From contig NZ_PHRF01000048.1 of NCBI RefSeq assembly GCF_004151105.1, positions 1 through 64,000 of the forward strand: a stretch of 64,000 nucleotides of DNA, given 5' to 3'. A model generated the notes under the pieces. The model had not been told where the DNA came from and made no database searches. It was given only the letters and a program-made list of their open reading frames with translations. The DNA is from Streptomyces sp. L-9-10. Lineage in GTDB: Bacteria > Actinomycetota > Actinomycetes > Streptomycetales > Streptomycetaceae. Below, in pieces: positions 34,448-43,425 of this stretch (its first letter is position 1; each line of letters begins with the position of its first letter). Both the position numbers and the translations under genes were made by a program.

Positions 34448-35937
34448 GCCGGGGGCGGGCTAAGCGCCGGATGGTCGAGCTGTTCGCGGACCCGTCGGTG
34501 ATGAGCGAGGAGCAGCTGAAGGCCGAGGTTGCGGCCCTGGTCCGGGCCGATGAGCTGTCGGCGCGGCGGTGGGCGTGCGAGGTCCCGGAGTGCGATGGAC
34601 TGCCTCATGCGGGGTGGCGGCACCATCATGCCCGTGCGGCGCAGCGGCGGCCCCTGTGGCTGTGGACGGTGTGGATGCTGCTCACCGGCCGTGGGTGGGG
34701 GAAGTCGCGTACGGCGGCGGAGGCGGTGTGGGAGTGGGCGAAGACGCCGGGGTCGCAGATTGCGGTAGTGGCGAGGAACGCAACCCTGGTGCGGGACATC
34801 TGCTTCGACTCCCCGAAGTCTGGTCTGCTGTCGGTGATCCCACCGGAGGAGGTCGTGAAGTACAAGTCGTCGTTGGGGGAGACGACGCTGCTGTTGAAGA
34901 ACGGGACGTTGATCCGTGGGTTTGGTGCGGAGACGCCGGACAACCTGCGTGGCTGGGCGTTCGACAAGGCGTGGCTGGACGAGTATGCGGCCTGGTCGCG
35001 GCACACCGCGCAAGAGGTCTACGACATGGTCTGGTTCTGTCTGCGTGAGGCGGAGTTGCCGCAGGTCGTGATCTCGACGACGCCGAAGCCGTTGCCGCAC
35101 GTGAAGCGGCTGGTCGAGCGTGGCCGTGCGCAGGAGAAGCGGCATCGGGAGGGTGGGGAACCGCCGCGGGTGGTGTTGACGCGTGGGCACATGCGGGAGA
35201 ACGACGCGAACCTGTCGGCGGCGGCGCGGGCGGAGCTGGAAGAGGACTACGCCGGCACCCGTTTGGGGCGGCAGGAGTTGTCGGGTGAACTGCTGGAGGA
35301 CGTGGAGGGCGCGCTGTGGAAGGGCTGGATGCTGGAGGTCGAGGGATTCCGGCCTCGGCCCGAGCACTTGCCGGACTTGCAGCGTGTGGTGGTGGCTGTG
35401 GACCCGGCGACCAAGAGCCACGAGAACGCTGACATGACTGCGTTCACCATTGCCGGGCGCGGGTTCCCGGTGGAGAGCATGTTCGGTGACGACCGCCCCC
35501 GCGGGTATCTGTTGCATGCGGAGCAGGACCGGTATACGCCCACGCAGTCGATGAAGCGGGCCGCGACGCTCTACCACGAGCATCGTGCGGACTGCGTGGT
35601 CATCGAGGCGAACAACGGCGGAGACTACTTGCCCGCGTTGCTGGAGCAGGTCGACCCGACGGTGAACTGGCGAATCGTTCATGCCACGCGTGGGAAGCGG
35701 GCGCGGGCGGCCCCGGCGGCGCAGCTGTACGAGCAGGTACGGGTGTCGCACGTCGGTCCGGCGCGGGTGTTCGCGGAGCTGGAGGAGCAGATGACGACGT
35801 TCGTCGGCCAGGGCGAGACGGAGGATTCTCCGGACCTGCTGGACTCGGCGGTGTGGGCGCTGTGGGACCTGTTCCTCGACCCGATGATGCCGCCCCCACG
35901 TGGGGGCGATGATCAACGTCTGAATGGGCGTCGTTGA
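34444..35937 (+). CDS. terL: Phage terminase large subunit
   Basis: 497 aa; ATP-driven DNA-packaging motor with nuclease. Walker A LTGRGWGKS at residues 80-88, Walker B AWLDEYAAW with Asp179-Glu180, coupling motif VISTTPKPLPHVK, then RNase H-like nuclease Asp in VAVDPATKSHENADMTAF, an acidic IEANNGG and final DSPDLLDSAVWALWDL. All key residues are present, so the enzyme looks functional. GTG start overlaps terS. Confidence 0.95.
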   Translation: MSRGRAKRRMVELFADPSVMSEEQLKAEVAALVRADELSARRWACEVPECDGLPHAGWRHHHARAAQRRPLWLWTVWMLLTGRGWGKSRTAAEAVWEWAKTPGSQIAVVARNATLVRDICFDSPKSGLLSVIPPEEVVKYKSSLGETTLLLKNGTLIRGFGAETPDNLRGWAFDKAWLDEYAAWSRHTAQEVYDMVWFCLREAELPQVVISTTPKPLPHVKRLVERGRAQEKRHREGGEPPRVVLTRGHMRENDANLSAAARAELEEDYAGTRLGRQELSGELLEDVEGALWKGWMLEVEGFRPRPEHLPDLQRVVVAVDPATKSHENADMTAFTIAGRGFPVESMFGDDRPRGYLLHAEQDRYTPTQSMKRAATLYHEHRADCVVIEANNGGDYLPALLEQVDPTVNWRIVHATRGKRARAAPAAQLYEQVRVSHVGPARVFAELEEQMTTFVGQGETEDSPDLLDSAVWALWDLFLDPMMPPPRGGDDQRLNGRR

Positions 35938-36017
35938 GAGGGAAAGTATTCCTATCTGAAGTTCCTAGAATGTAGGGTGCGGCGATTCGTAGGGGTGCGT
36001 GATTGTCGAGAATTCCC

Positions 36018-36821
36018 ATGTCGATTGCGTGGAATTTTGGGGATGCGCGGCTAGCATCTATGTCCATGACTGCAAGGGTTTCGCCAGTACGCGACCGCAT
36101 CAGGAAGACTCTCAAGGCCGCTAGGACTTCTGAGCCCTACCCTGTGTGGATGACTTGGCGGTCGCTCGCCGTTAGGGTTTATGGGCACGGGCATCACACA
36201 AAAAGTGATGTTCAGAACATTCGCAGAGCGGCGGAGCAGATGTCCGACGTTGAGATGCTCCGCTTCAGGGATACCGACAAGCATGCTGGTGCTCGGATTT
36301 GTCCCACCCGAGAGGAGAGGTGGCTTCTGGGGTACGTGATTGATGTGTACTCGGACACGATGAATGGATTTGACTACACTTCCTATAAGCCTCCGACATC
36401 CGATCATATTCTTGAGGCATTCAGAAATGGATGTCATCAGGAAAGGCCGATCAAAATCGACCTGCGACGTGTTGTCGCGCTCGTCAACAAGAGCTGCGGG
36501 ACGGGAATCGACCCTTCGGAGCTGATGTGGTGGCGAGTTGGTTTGGAGGAGCGGAGGCAGCACGAACGCCGAGTGCTACTCCGTACGATGCATCGAGCTC
36601 TTGAAGGCTTCTGCGCTGAGAAGGAGCGACGAGAGTGGGAAGCGCGGCAGATCAACTTCGGGCCTGTTCGGGTGGATCCGTTGACAGTGACGGAGTGTCC
36701 TACGTGTCAGCGAAGCGTTGAGCCGGGCCACTTTCCGGTGCAGCGGTCCGGTGCGCAGTCTTCAGTCGCGTCGGGCGAGGCATCGCTGTCGGAAACATTG
36801 AGCTCCAGCACAGTCCTCTAG
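36018..36821 (+). CDS. Unknown gene inserted between terminase and portal
   Basis: About 267 aa, with no recognised family. Distinctly lower GC and more A/T third positions than its neighbours, suggesting a separate origin (a phage moron). The N-terminal part (WMTWRSLAVRVYGHG, then DVQNIRRAAEQM) could be a winged-helix-like region; the C-terminus has CPTCQRSVEPGH, a possible half zinc site. Start uncertain: TTG 36003, ATG 36018 and ATG 36060 are all in frame and none has a good ribosome site. Confidence 0.6.
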   Translation: MSIAWNFGDARLASMSMTARVSPVRDRIRKTLKAARTSEPYPVWMTWRSLAVRVYGHGHHTKSDVQNIRRAAEQMSDVEMLRFRDTDKHAGARICPTREERWLLGYVIDVYSDTMNGFDYTSYKPPTSDHILEAFRNGCHQERPIKIDLRRVVALVNKSCGTGIDPSELMWWRVGLEERRQHERRVLLRTMHRALEGFCAEKERREWEARQINFGPVRVDPLTVTECPTCQRSVEPGHFPVQRSGAQSSVASGEASLSETLSSSTVL

Positions 36822-36910
36822 ACGACCACGATTCACACGAGATGTGTGCTGGTGATTCCAAGGGACAGGGTGAGCGTAGGCCGGTGACAGAGCGGACTAT
36901 AGGCTGATCG

Positions 36911-38707
36911 ATGGCGCGGGGCCGACGTCCGGAGGAGACCGTGAGCCTGCGCCAATTCGTGATCGACGCCTGGTCGTGGTTGAACTACAAGCCGGTGATG
37001 GCCGATGCCGGCCGCCCCGGCAGCCGCGCGTTCCCGGAGCTGGCCAAGACGTGGATGCCGCCGCATGAGTTGCGACGGCTAGCCGCTTACAAGGTGCTGG
37101 CGTCGTACGACAATAACCAGGCCGGACAGCTCGCGGCGGCCGGGGGTGACGCGGGTGCGCTGGAGCGTCGAGAGCTGGGCGACGCGGCGAACCTGGTGGA
37201 CACCGCGCTCGGCTACCTGCTGGGCTCGGAGCAGAAGGTCGCGGTCGAGGGGGCGGAGCACGCCGACGAGGAGACGCCGACGCCCGGTGCCGCGGAAGCC
37301 GCCGCCGTGCAGGAACGGCTGCGGAAGTGGGCGGACAAGGAGCTGCTGACGTTCCGGGTCCAGCAGGCCGAGCGGGCGGCGGTGTTGCTCGGGGACAGCG
37401 TGATGGTCCTGGCGTGGAATCCGGAGAAGCAGCGGCCCACGCTCCGGGTCTACGATCCGGGTTTCTTCTTTCCGCAGTGGGACGACGTCGAGGACGAGGA
37501 CTTCCCGGCCAAGGTGCACTTGGCGTGGGAGCTGCCGGCGGACGACGATGCCGGGTTGAAGGCTCGGGTGCGCCGGGTCACGTACGAGCTCGGGCCGATC
37601 TCCGTGAGCGGCGAGGACGATGCGGATCGCGACGGCTCGAAAGGGGCGCGGACGTATCCGTGGGAGCCGGGCCGGGCGTCCAACACAACGTGCTACCTCA
37701 CGGACGGCGAGTGGCTGCTGGAAGACCTGAAGAACGGCGAGACGCTGGACCGGCTGCCGATGAACAAGGCGAGTTTCCGGGTACGGCGGGACGGTACGGA
37801 GCTGAACCGGCTGGACCTGATGATCGACTTCCTGCCGGTGGTGCACATCGCGAACACGATCCCGGACGGCGGTGAGTACTGGGGCCGGTCGGTGCTCGCG
37901 CGGGTTTTGCAGGCGCTCGACGAACTCGCGGCTACAGACTCCGACGGTTCGGCGGCGTCCGCGACGACGGGCACGCCGATCATCGGGCTCGCGGGGGCGC
38001 GACTGCCGGTGGACCGCGCGACGGGCAAGCCGCAGGAGCTCCAGGTGAAGGCCGGGGCGGTGTGGCAACTCGGTGAGACAGGGCGGATGGACGCGTTGGA
38101 CACGTCGCCGCAGTTGGCCGAGCTGCGCGCCCGGGTCGATCACCTGCTGGAACGGATCGCGGCGAACAGCCGAGTGACGGCGGCTGGACTGGGGACGCTG
38201 GACGCCACGGAGGTGCCGTCCGGGTACGCGCTGAAGCTGGCGCTGGGGCCGCTGGATGCGTTGATCGGCATGATGCGGCTCGCCAGGGAGCACAAGTACC
38301 GGCTGCTGTTCAAGATGGTGCAGCGGCTCTACCAGGCCGGCCGTGCGGAGGGCTGGACGGCAGGGGAGACGCTGCCCGCGCGACTGTCGTGGGCGCCGCA
38401 CACGCCGACGGACCGGGGCGCGGTACTGGAGGAGGTCGTGAAGGCGTACGGAGCCGGGGTCCTGAGCTTGGAGACGGCCATTGCGATGCTGCTGGAGGCC
38501 GGGTATCCGATCAAGGACGCGTCGCAGGAGGTGGAGCGGATCCGGGCGAAGGCGGAGCAGGAGGCCGCCGCGCGGATGGCGGAGGCCGCTGCTCGGCAGG
38601 GGCGCGACGAGAACGACGAGGACCAGGAGGACGGGCCGGGTGCGGTCGGTGCGAAGAAGCCGGTGGGGAAGGAGCACGAGCGAGAGCCGGTGGCGGCGGG
38701 CCGGTGA
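36911..38707 (+). CDS. Phage portal protein
   Basis: 598 aa; forms the ring through which DNA enters the head. Order and features fit SPP1 gp6-like portals: N-terminal RRLAAYKVLASYDNNQAGQL, wing domain with VYDPGFFFPQWDDVEDED, stem region DFLPVVHIANTIPDGGEYWG then LDELAATDSDGS, and an Ala/Glu-rich C-terminal helix (EVERIRAKAEQEAAARMAEA). Full length with no interruption. It follows the inserted unknown gene instead of abutting terL as is common. Confidence 0.88.
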   Translation: MARGRRPEETVSLRQFVIDAWSWLNYKPVMADAGRPGSRAFPELAKTWMPPHELRRLAAYKVLASYDNNQAGQLAAAGGDAGALERRELGDAANLVDTALGYLLGSEQKVAVEGAEHADEETPTPGAAEAAAVQERLRKWADKELLTFRVQQAERAAVLLGDSVMVLAWNPEKQRPTLRVYDPGFFFPQWDDVEDEDFPAKVHLAWELPADDDAGLKARVRRVTYELGPISVSGEDDADRDGSKGARTYPWEPGRASNTTCYLTDGEWLLEDLKNGETLDRLPMNKASFRVRRDGTELNRLDLMIDFLPVVHIANTIPDGGEYWGRSVLARVLQALDELAATDSDGSAASATTGTPIIGLAGARLPVDRATGKPQELQVKAGAVWQLGETGRMDALDTSPQLAELRARVDHLLERIAANSRVTAAGLGTLDATEVPSGYALKLALGPLDALIGMMRLAREHKYRLLFKMVQRLYQAGRAEGWTAGETLPARLSWAPHTPTDRGAVLEEVVKAYGAGVLSLETAIAMLLEAGYPIKDASQEVERIRAKAEQEAAARMAEAAARQGRDENDEDQEDGPGAVGAKKPVGKEHEREPVAAGR

Positions 38708-38885
38708 CGCGGCCCCCGGGGTGCTCTCCGGGACGAGTCCGACGGCGGTATACGGGTTGATGGTCATGGGGTGACCTCTCCTTGTTCGACGGCATCTTGT
38801 GGGGGCAGTCGGACAGGTCCTGCGGTCGTGTCGGCGAGGGTGGCTACACTGATCGGCAGCGCGGGGGCGCGCACTGGAGGAATGT
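38708..38885. other. Gap before scaffold gene
   Basis: 178 bases with no gene seen. The right end carries the GGAGGA site of the next gene. Confidence 0.4.
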
Positions 38886-39593
38886 ATGGTCCCGCCCCTG
38901 CCCTCTCGCCGTCCTGTCGGTTCCCGCCGTGACCGGCGGCCGATCTTCCCGATTCTCGGCGCCTCGTCTGAGGACGAGACGAACGACCAGCTCGATGACG
39001 CCACCGAGAGCGATGGACAGGATCAGCAGGTCACAGTCACCCAGGACCGGTTGGGGAAGATGCTCACCCGGGAGAAGGCGCAGGGCGAACGAGCTGCGAT
39101 CAAGCGGCTGTTGTCCACGCTCGGGTTCGACAATCCGAAGGCGCTGACGGAGTTCGTCTCCAGTCAGCGGGAGGCCGAGCAGGCCGCGCTGTCAGAGGTG
39201 GAGCGCCGTGAGCAGGTAGCCCAAGAGCGGGAGTTGCAGGCGGCGCGCCGGGAGGAGCTGGCTGCCGAACGTGAGCGGGCTGCGCTCCGGCGGGCCGCGC
39301 TCGTGGCGCTCGGTGCCGAGGGTGACGAACTGGTGGACGCGGAACGTCTGCTGGCCGTTGATGACGAGGACGCGGACGAGGCGCAGATCCAGTCGGCGGC
39401 CGAGTCCCTGCGCGCAAGGCGTCCGGAGCTGTTCGGTGAGGTGCGAACCCCGGTGCCGTCGGCACCTGCGGGCGCACCGGCCGGGCGCGGCCCCACCCGT
39501 ACGGCCCCGGTATCCAAGCCGGGCTCGGCCGGGCTGGAGATGGCCAAGCGTCGGGGCCTGATCCCGCAGTTCAGCGATACAGCAGCTCAGTAA
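38886..39593 (+). CDS. Capsid scaffolding protein
   Basis: 235 aa, strongly charged and almost entirely helical. A long coiled coil rich in Glu, Arg and Ala (EQAALSEVERREQVAQEREL onward) and a short basic C-terminus (LEMAKRRGLIPQF) that would bind the capsid protein. This composition and its place between portal and decoration genes are typical of scaffolds. ATG preceded by GGAGGA with good spacing. Confidence 0.78.
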   Translation: MVPPLPSRRPVGSRRDRRPIFPILGASSEDETNDQLDDATESDGQDQQVTVTQDRLGKMLTREKAQGERAAIKRLLSTLGFDNPKALTEFVSSQREAEQAALSEVERREQVAQERELQAARREELAAERERAALRRAALVALGAEGDELVDAERLLAVDDEDADEAQIQSAAESLRARRPELFGEVRTPVPSAPAGAPAGRGPTRTAPVSKPGSAGLEMAKRRGLIPQFSDTAAQ

Positions 39594-39698
39594 TCCGGGC
39601 CCAGACCTTGGGGGACCACGCCCCCTCAACGTCGTGGACGGCATCGCCTCAGTGGGCGGTGTGCGGACTATGACCGCAGCGTCCATGGAGGCACCGAC

Positions 39699-40115
39699 AT
39701 GTCCATCCAGCCCGTTTCCAAGTCCGAGTACACGACCGCCAACCGCGAGTGGCTGGCGTCCCTGCACGGCACCGACTCCGTCGACACGATCACCCTCGAC
39801 CTGAACCTGTTCTGCGAGGGCACGCACTACGTGTGCGGCGATGGCTGCGAGCCGTATGGCCGGGTGCACTCCGGTGTGCCGGTCGGCAGGGTCGCAGAGT
39901 CCGGCCTGTACGGGCCGTACGACCCGGAGGCCCACTGCGGGCGTCAGATTCTGCGCGGGGTCGTGATCGCGGAGGCTCCGTTCGCGCCGGGGCAGACGCG
40001 GGTTCCGGCCGCGCTGTTGTGGCACGGCGCGGTGAAGGCGTCGAAGGTGCCGGGCGGCATCGACGTGTCCCATCTCGTGTGGCACCCCCGTGCCGCGCAG
40101 ATCCGCTTCGTCTGA
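39699..40115 (+). CDS. Head decoration protein, lambda gpD-like
   Basis: 138 aa. Sequence GLYGPYDPEAHCGRQILRGV, then LLWHGAVKASKVPGG, fits small trimeric head-decoration proteins, which usually sit directly before the capsid gene. The capsid GTG begins 15 bases after its stop. Assignment rests on position, size and general resemblance. Confidence 0.7.
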   Translation: MSIQPVSKSEYTTANREWLASLHGTDSVDTITLDLNLFCEGTHYVCGDGCEPYGRVHSGVPVGRVAESGLYGPYDPEAHCGRQILRGVVIAEAPFAPGQTRVPAALLWHGAVKASKVPGGIDVSHLVWHPRAAQIRFV

Positions 40116-40130
40116 GCGCGGGTCTGAGCT

Positions 40131-41180
40131 GTGACGATTCAGGACCTGCTGAAGGACGTCTCGGTCATGGACCTGACGACGTTCGCCAGGGCGATCCCGT
40201 CCCCGAAGGACTTCCTCCTCACCCAGACGATCTTCCCGACCGTCGAGATGCGGGAAGTGAAGTGGCGTACGAAGGACTCCGGCCGGTACGTCAACGTCGC
40301 CAAGTACCGCGCCTTCAACGCGAGCGTGCCGTTCGCGACCCGTGAGGCGTGGCAGACCTCCCGCGAAGGCGTACTGCCCCCGCTGGGGCAGAAGCTCATC
40401 GTCTCCGAGCAGGAACAGATCCTGCTGGAGGCGTCGCACGGCAGTGATCAAGACCGGCTGATCGATCTGCTGTACGACGATGTGGAACGTCACGTCGAGG
40501 CCATCCGGTCCCGGCTGGAGATGGCCGCCGGCGACGTGCTCAGCGACGGCAAGTTCACGCTGGAGCAGGAGAACGGGCTGACGCTGGAGGTGGATTGGAA
40601 CGTCCCGGTCGAGAACCGGCCGGTCGCCCCGCGGCCGTGGTCGGACTCGGCCTCCGATCCCATCGCGGACGAACAGCGGTGGATCCAGCAACTGGACGAC
40701 ATCGGCGCTCCGGAACCGGAACTGGTGATCACCAGCCGCAAGGCGTTCTCGTACCTGGCGGCGAACAACGCCTACAGGGCGGCGTACTACGGATCGGTGA
40801 GCCCGTCGACCACGCCGACGGCGACGCTTACCCCGCAGCAGATCAACGTGGTGCGCGGCAACTACTCACTGCCGCCGATCCAGTTCTACAAGGCCCAGGT
40901 GCGGGTGGACGGCAAGCCTCGCAAGGTGCTGCCGGAGGACCTGTGGATACTGGTGCCGCCGGAGCGGGAAAAGTGGGCACAGACCATGTACGGGGTCACG
41001 GCAGAGGCCCTGGTGCTGGCGCGCGGGACGAATCCGGAGATCATCCGCGAGGACGCCCCCGGCCTGATCATCACCCGCGGTGTCCAGGATGACCCCGTGA
41101 AGATCTACATCAAGGGCGCCGCAGTCGGCATGCCGGTCATGCACACCCCGGACGCGCACATCGTCGCGAAGGTGCTGTGA
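40131..41180 (+). CDS. Major capsid protein, lambda gpE-like
   Basis: 349 aa, intact. N-terminus FARAIPSPKDFLLTQTIFPT with mid-region ILLEASHGSDQDRLIDLLYD, DVERHVEAIRSRLEMAAGDV and LVITSRKAFSYLAANNAYR is typical of the gpE-type capsid family (HK97 fold). The C-terminus APGLIITRGVQDDPVKIYIK resembles the conserved end. GTG start; ATGA-like overlap with the next gene. Confidence 0.87.
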   Translation: MTIQDLLKDVSVMDLTTFARAIPSPKDFLLTQTIFPTVEMREVKWRTKDSGRYVNVAKYRAFNASVPFATREAWQTSREGVLPPLGQKLIVSEQEQILLEASHGSDQDRLIDLLYDDVERHVEAIRSRLEMAAGDVLSDGKFTLEQENGLTLEVDWNVPVENRPVAPRPWSDSASDPIADEQRWIQQLDDIGAPEPELVITSRKAFSYLAANNAYRAAYYGSVSPSTTPTATLTPQQINVVRGNYSLPPIQFYKAQVRVDGKPRKVLPEDLWILVPPEREKWAQTMYGVTAEALVLARGTNPEIIREDAPGLIITRGVQDDPVKIYIKGAAVGMPVMHTPDAHIVAKVL

Positions 41181-41464
41181 TGCCGGCGCCTCGTCTGATC
41201 GCTGCCGTGTATGTACAGCGCCCATCCACACGGGAGGAACTGATCCTCCTGCCCGGCGAGTGCCCTGATCCGGAAGTCGCCGCGTTGGTGACGAACCCGG
41301 ATGCCTGGGAGGTGCCGCCCAAGGACTGCGAGGCGGGCCCCGAGCCGGACGCGGTGGGGCCCGCTGCGGGAGAGGGCGAGCAGGATCCCGAGCAGAAGGA
41401 GGCCGACGGAAGGAGCGGTGCGAGGAAGCCGCCGCGGCGGGCTCGCACGCCTGCTCCGTCGTGA
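41177..41464 (+). CDS. Small phage protein after the capsid gene
   Basis: 95 aa; GTG at 41177 overlaps the capsid stop, with an ATG at 41180 also possible. N-terminal beta-like segment LIAAVYVQRPSTREELILLP, then an acidic linker and a basic tail (RKPPRRARTPAP). No family recognised; location suggests a minor head or head-tail joining component. Confidence 0.65.
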   Translation: MMPAPRLIAAVYVQRPSTREELILLPGECPDPEVAALVTNPDAWEVPPKDCEAGPEPDAVGPAAGEGEQDPEQKEADGRSGARKPPRRARTPAPS

Positions 41465-41537
41465 TCGCGCGTCTGGCCCGGCGCCAGGGAGACCCCCCCG
41501 GCGCCTGGGTGAATCTCGTGTGGAGAAGGAGTGCCTG

Positions 41538-41867
41538 GTGAACGAGTTTCAACGGTCGTGGCTGCTGGCGCAGCTTGGCCCGGACACAGACCCGGCTGAC
41601 CTGGAACGCCGATTCTTCCGGCTGCGGTCGGTGCGGGCAGTCGCCCTGGAAGTGCTGGGCGAGCGTCGCGCGAAGTTGCTCGCCGACCCCCTCAAGGTCA
41701 CAGTGGATGGCGTCGTGACCATGGACCTACAGGAGAACCTGCGCGGCATCGAGCGCCAGATCGACGGCGTACGGCAAGGCCCGGCCCCGGATGATCCCGG
41801 AGACGTGGACGAAGGAGGCGAGGAGCTCGCAACAACCGGGATGGTAGCGGCACGCTGCTACCGGTAG
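41538..41867 (+). CDS. Phage protein at the head-tail connector position
   Basis: 109 aa from a GTG preceded by GGAGAAGGAG. The core (FQRSWLLAQLGPDTDPADLE, then VRAVALEVLGERRAKLLADP and VTMDLQENLRGIERQIDGV) resembles small conserved proteins that follow capsid genes in actinophages; function unknown. Last intact gene of the structural module. Confidence 0.65.
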   Translation: MNEFQRSWLLAQLGPDTDPADLERRFFRLRSVRAVALEVLGERRAKLLADPLKVTVDGVVTMDLQENLRGIERQIDGVRQGPAPDDPGDVDEGGEELATTGMVAARCYR

Positions 41868-41870
41868 GCC

Positions 41871-41972
41871 ATGAGTGCCCAATCCACGACCTGGCGAAGG
41901 CCCGAGCTCAGCTACGGGGACGACACTACGTCGGCGTTGGCCCCGCTGGCTGATTATGCGCGAGGCTGTTGA
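41871..41972 (+). pseudogene. Truncated start of the next phage gene
   Basis: An ATG three bases after the previous stop opens a 33-aa frame (STTWRRPELSYGDDTTSALA) that ends abruptly in TGA, just before a terminator-like hairpin. It looks like the beginning of a head-tail gene cut by deletion; a real micro-ORF cannot be excluded. Confidence 0.4.
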
Positions 41973-41987
41973 GGCAGAAATGACGGA

Positions 41988-42024
41988 ACGGGCCCCGCCT
42001 CTCTACGGGTGAGGAGGGGCCCGT
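41988..42024. terminator. Bidirectional terminator-like hairpin
   Basis: ACGGGCCCC at 41988-41996 and GGGGCCCGT at 42016-42024 pair perfectly, with GCCTC/GAGGA-type inner pairing, between convergent phage and DUF397 genes. Confidence 0.7.
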
Positions 42025-42038
42025 CCGGCTCGTGCTGA

Positions 42039-42254
42039 TCAGGTGGTGGCGACCGAGGTCACGAACGAGGCCCAGGCGGTCGCGGGGACCACAAGGGCGG
42101 GGCCGGTCATGTTCTTTGAGTCGCGGATGCCGACCTCGGCGTCAAGGTCCGCGATTTCGACACAGTTGTTGCCGGCGCCGTCGGAGTACGACGACTTGCG
42201 CCAAGAGGCGCCGGCCTCAGTGAGTTCGGATGCTGGGTAGGTGCCAGTGGTCAT
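42039..42254 (-). CDS. DUF397 protein
   Basis: 71 aa with the family core ASWRKSSYSDGAGNNCVEIA, VGIRDSKN and WASFV. These small actinobacterial proteins are encoded beside XRE-DUF5753 regulators (whiJ/abaA-like loci) and are thought to modulate them. Its ATG overlaps the XRE stop (ATGA), so the two are cotranscribed. Confidence 0.92.
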   Translation of the reverse strand: MTTGTYPASELTEAGASWRKSSYSDGAGNNCVEIADLDAEVGIRDSKNMTGPALVVPATAWASFVTSVATT

Positions 42255-43141
42255 TGCTTCAACTCTCGGATCAGAGATTCCAGAAATGATGGTGTGTCCT
42301 CCGGCGCGAGCGCCGAAGCTGTGATGGCGTTGAACTTGCGCGTGAAGCGCCCAACCTCACGAGGCTTGTCCGATACCGACGTGGCGCTCCACGCGTTGTC
42401 AACCTGCACCGAGGTCGGCAGAGCCCCGTTTAGATGCAGAACGCTGAAGTCGTGGACAGGCAGATACCCGCGGATTTTCGGCGGGAGTATCGGCAGCACC
42501 TGAATCGTGACGGTCGGCAGGGCGGTTAGTTTGATGATCTCTTCGTACTGCTCGCACATCACCTCGGGGCTCCCGATGAGGTAGCGGAGTGCGGGCTCCC
42601 ACAGTACGGCGCGCAGGATGAGCGGATCTTCGGAGCGTACAAGGGCTTCTTTTCGCCGCATGCGTACTTCGACGTTCCGCTGAATGAACTCCGTAGTGGT
42701 TTCCTCGATCGGCTGAGAGAGCTCGTAAAGCGTGCGCGTGTACTTCTCTGTCTGCAACAGCCCGAGCACCAGAGCCGGATGGAACGCCCACGTCTCCCGC
42801 GCCGCGCTCTCAACCCCCATGAAGCGCGGCATGCCCGAGGGCATCGCCGACCGATATGGGGTCCACCAGTCCTGGCTGGCACTCTGGCGCTGGATCTCCA
42901 GCAGCTGATCCACGTCGTGGTCGTCAGTCACTCCGTACAGCCCAAGGAGCGCGCGGAGAGCGCCCGCCGTGACGAGATCTTGAAGGCCCGTCTCCACGCG
43001 TTGCAGTTTGGCGAAGTACAGGCCGCTCACGGCCTTTGACTCAACCACCTCTTCGAGCGTCATCCCCGCCCGCTCGCGCAACGCCCTCAGCTCGTAGCCG
43101 AGTTCGATGCGACGCACCGTCGGTCTGGGCTTCTGCGCCAT
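42251..43141 (-). CDS. XRE-family regulator with DUF5753 domain
   Basis: 296 aa from an ATG preceded by GGAGGGG. N-terminal helix-turn-helix (LRALRERAGMTLEEVVESKA then LYFAKLQRVETG), then a DUF5753 effector region (ALVLGLLQTEKYTRTLY, ILPPKIRGYLPVHDFSVLHL). WhiJ-type DNA-binding regulator. Divergent from the ATPase-like gene across a gap holding a perfect 26-bp palindrome, its likely operator. Confidence 0.92.
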   Translation of the reverse strand: MAQKPRPTVRRIELGYELRALRERAGMTLEEVVESKAVSGLYFAKLQRVETGLQDLVTAGALRALLGLYGVTDDHDVDQLLEIQRQSASQDWWTPYRSAMPSGMPRFMGVESAARETWAFHPALVLGLLQTEKYTRTLYELSQPIEETTTEFIQRNVEVRMRRKEALVRSEDPLILRAVLWEPALRYLIGSPEVMCEQYEEIIKLTALPTVTIQVLPILPPKIRGYLPVHDFSVLHLNGALPTSVQVDNAWSATSVSDKPREVGRFTRKFNAITASALAPEDTPSFLESLIRELKQ

Positions 43142-43274
43142 GCGGTACCCCTCCCCATCCCATGCCCTTGTCGAACGCGCCCATGTCATCGCTGATCCCG
43201 CCGATGCACGCGGCCCGGCACGCCATGCCATCGCAGAATCAGACGATGCCCTGGCCTCAGCATATTCCGTTTTC

Positions 43275-43300
43275 TACTCCGGAGAATATTCTCCGGAGTA
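43275..43300. promoter_or_regulatory. Perfect 26-bp palindrome, probable operator
   Basis: Two inverted halves TACTCCGGAGAAT and ATTCTCCGGAGTA meet with no spacer. Located in the gap between the divergent XRE gene (start 43141) and ATPase-like gene (start 43426). Confidence 0.75.
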
Positions 43301-43425
43301 TCCGTTGCTGCATAACTGTCCCATGAGGCACGGTGGTTGAGCCACAGCAGAGCGTAAGCGCGAGGTCGCTTAACGCCGCTGTTTCGCATGCCTAACAGCT
43401 CGTGCACCTGCGGAGGAGATGTCAG

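Noticed and set aside
35916..39004. Long minus-strand frames opposite terminase and portal
   Set aside because: Arg/His/Gln/Leu-rich antisense frames without family features.
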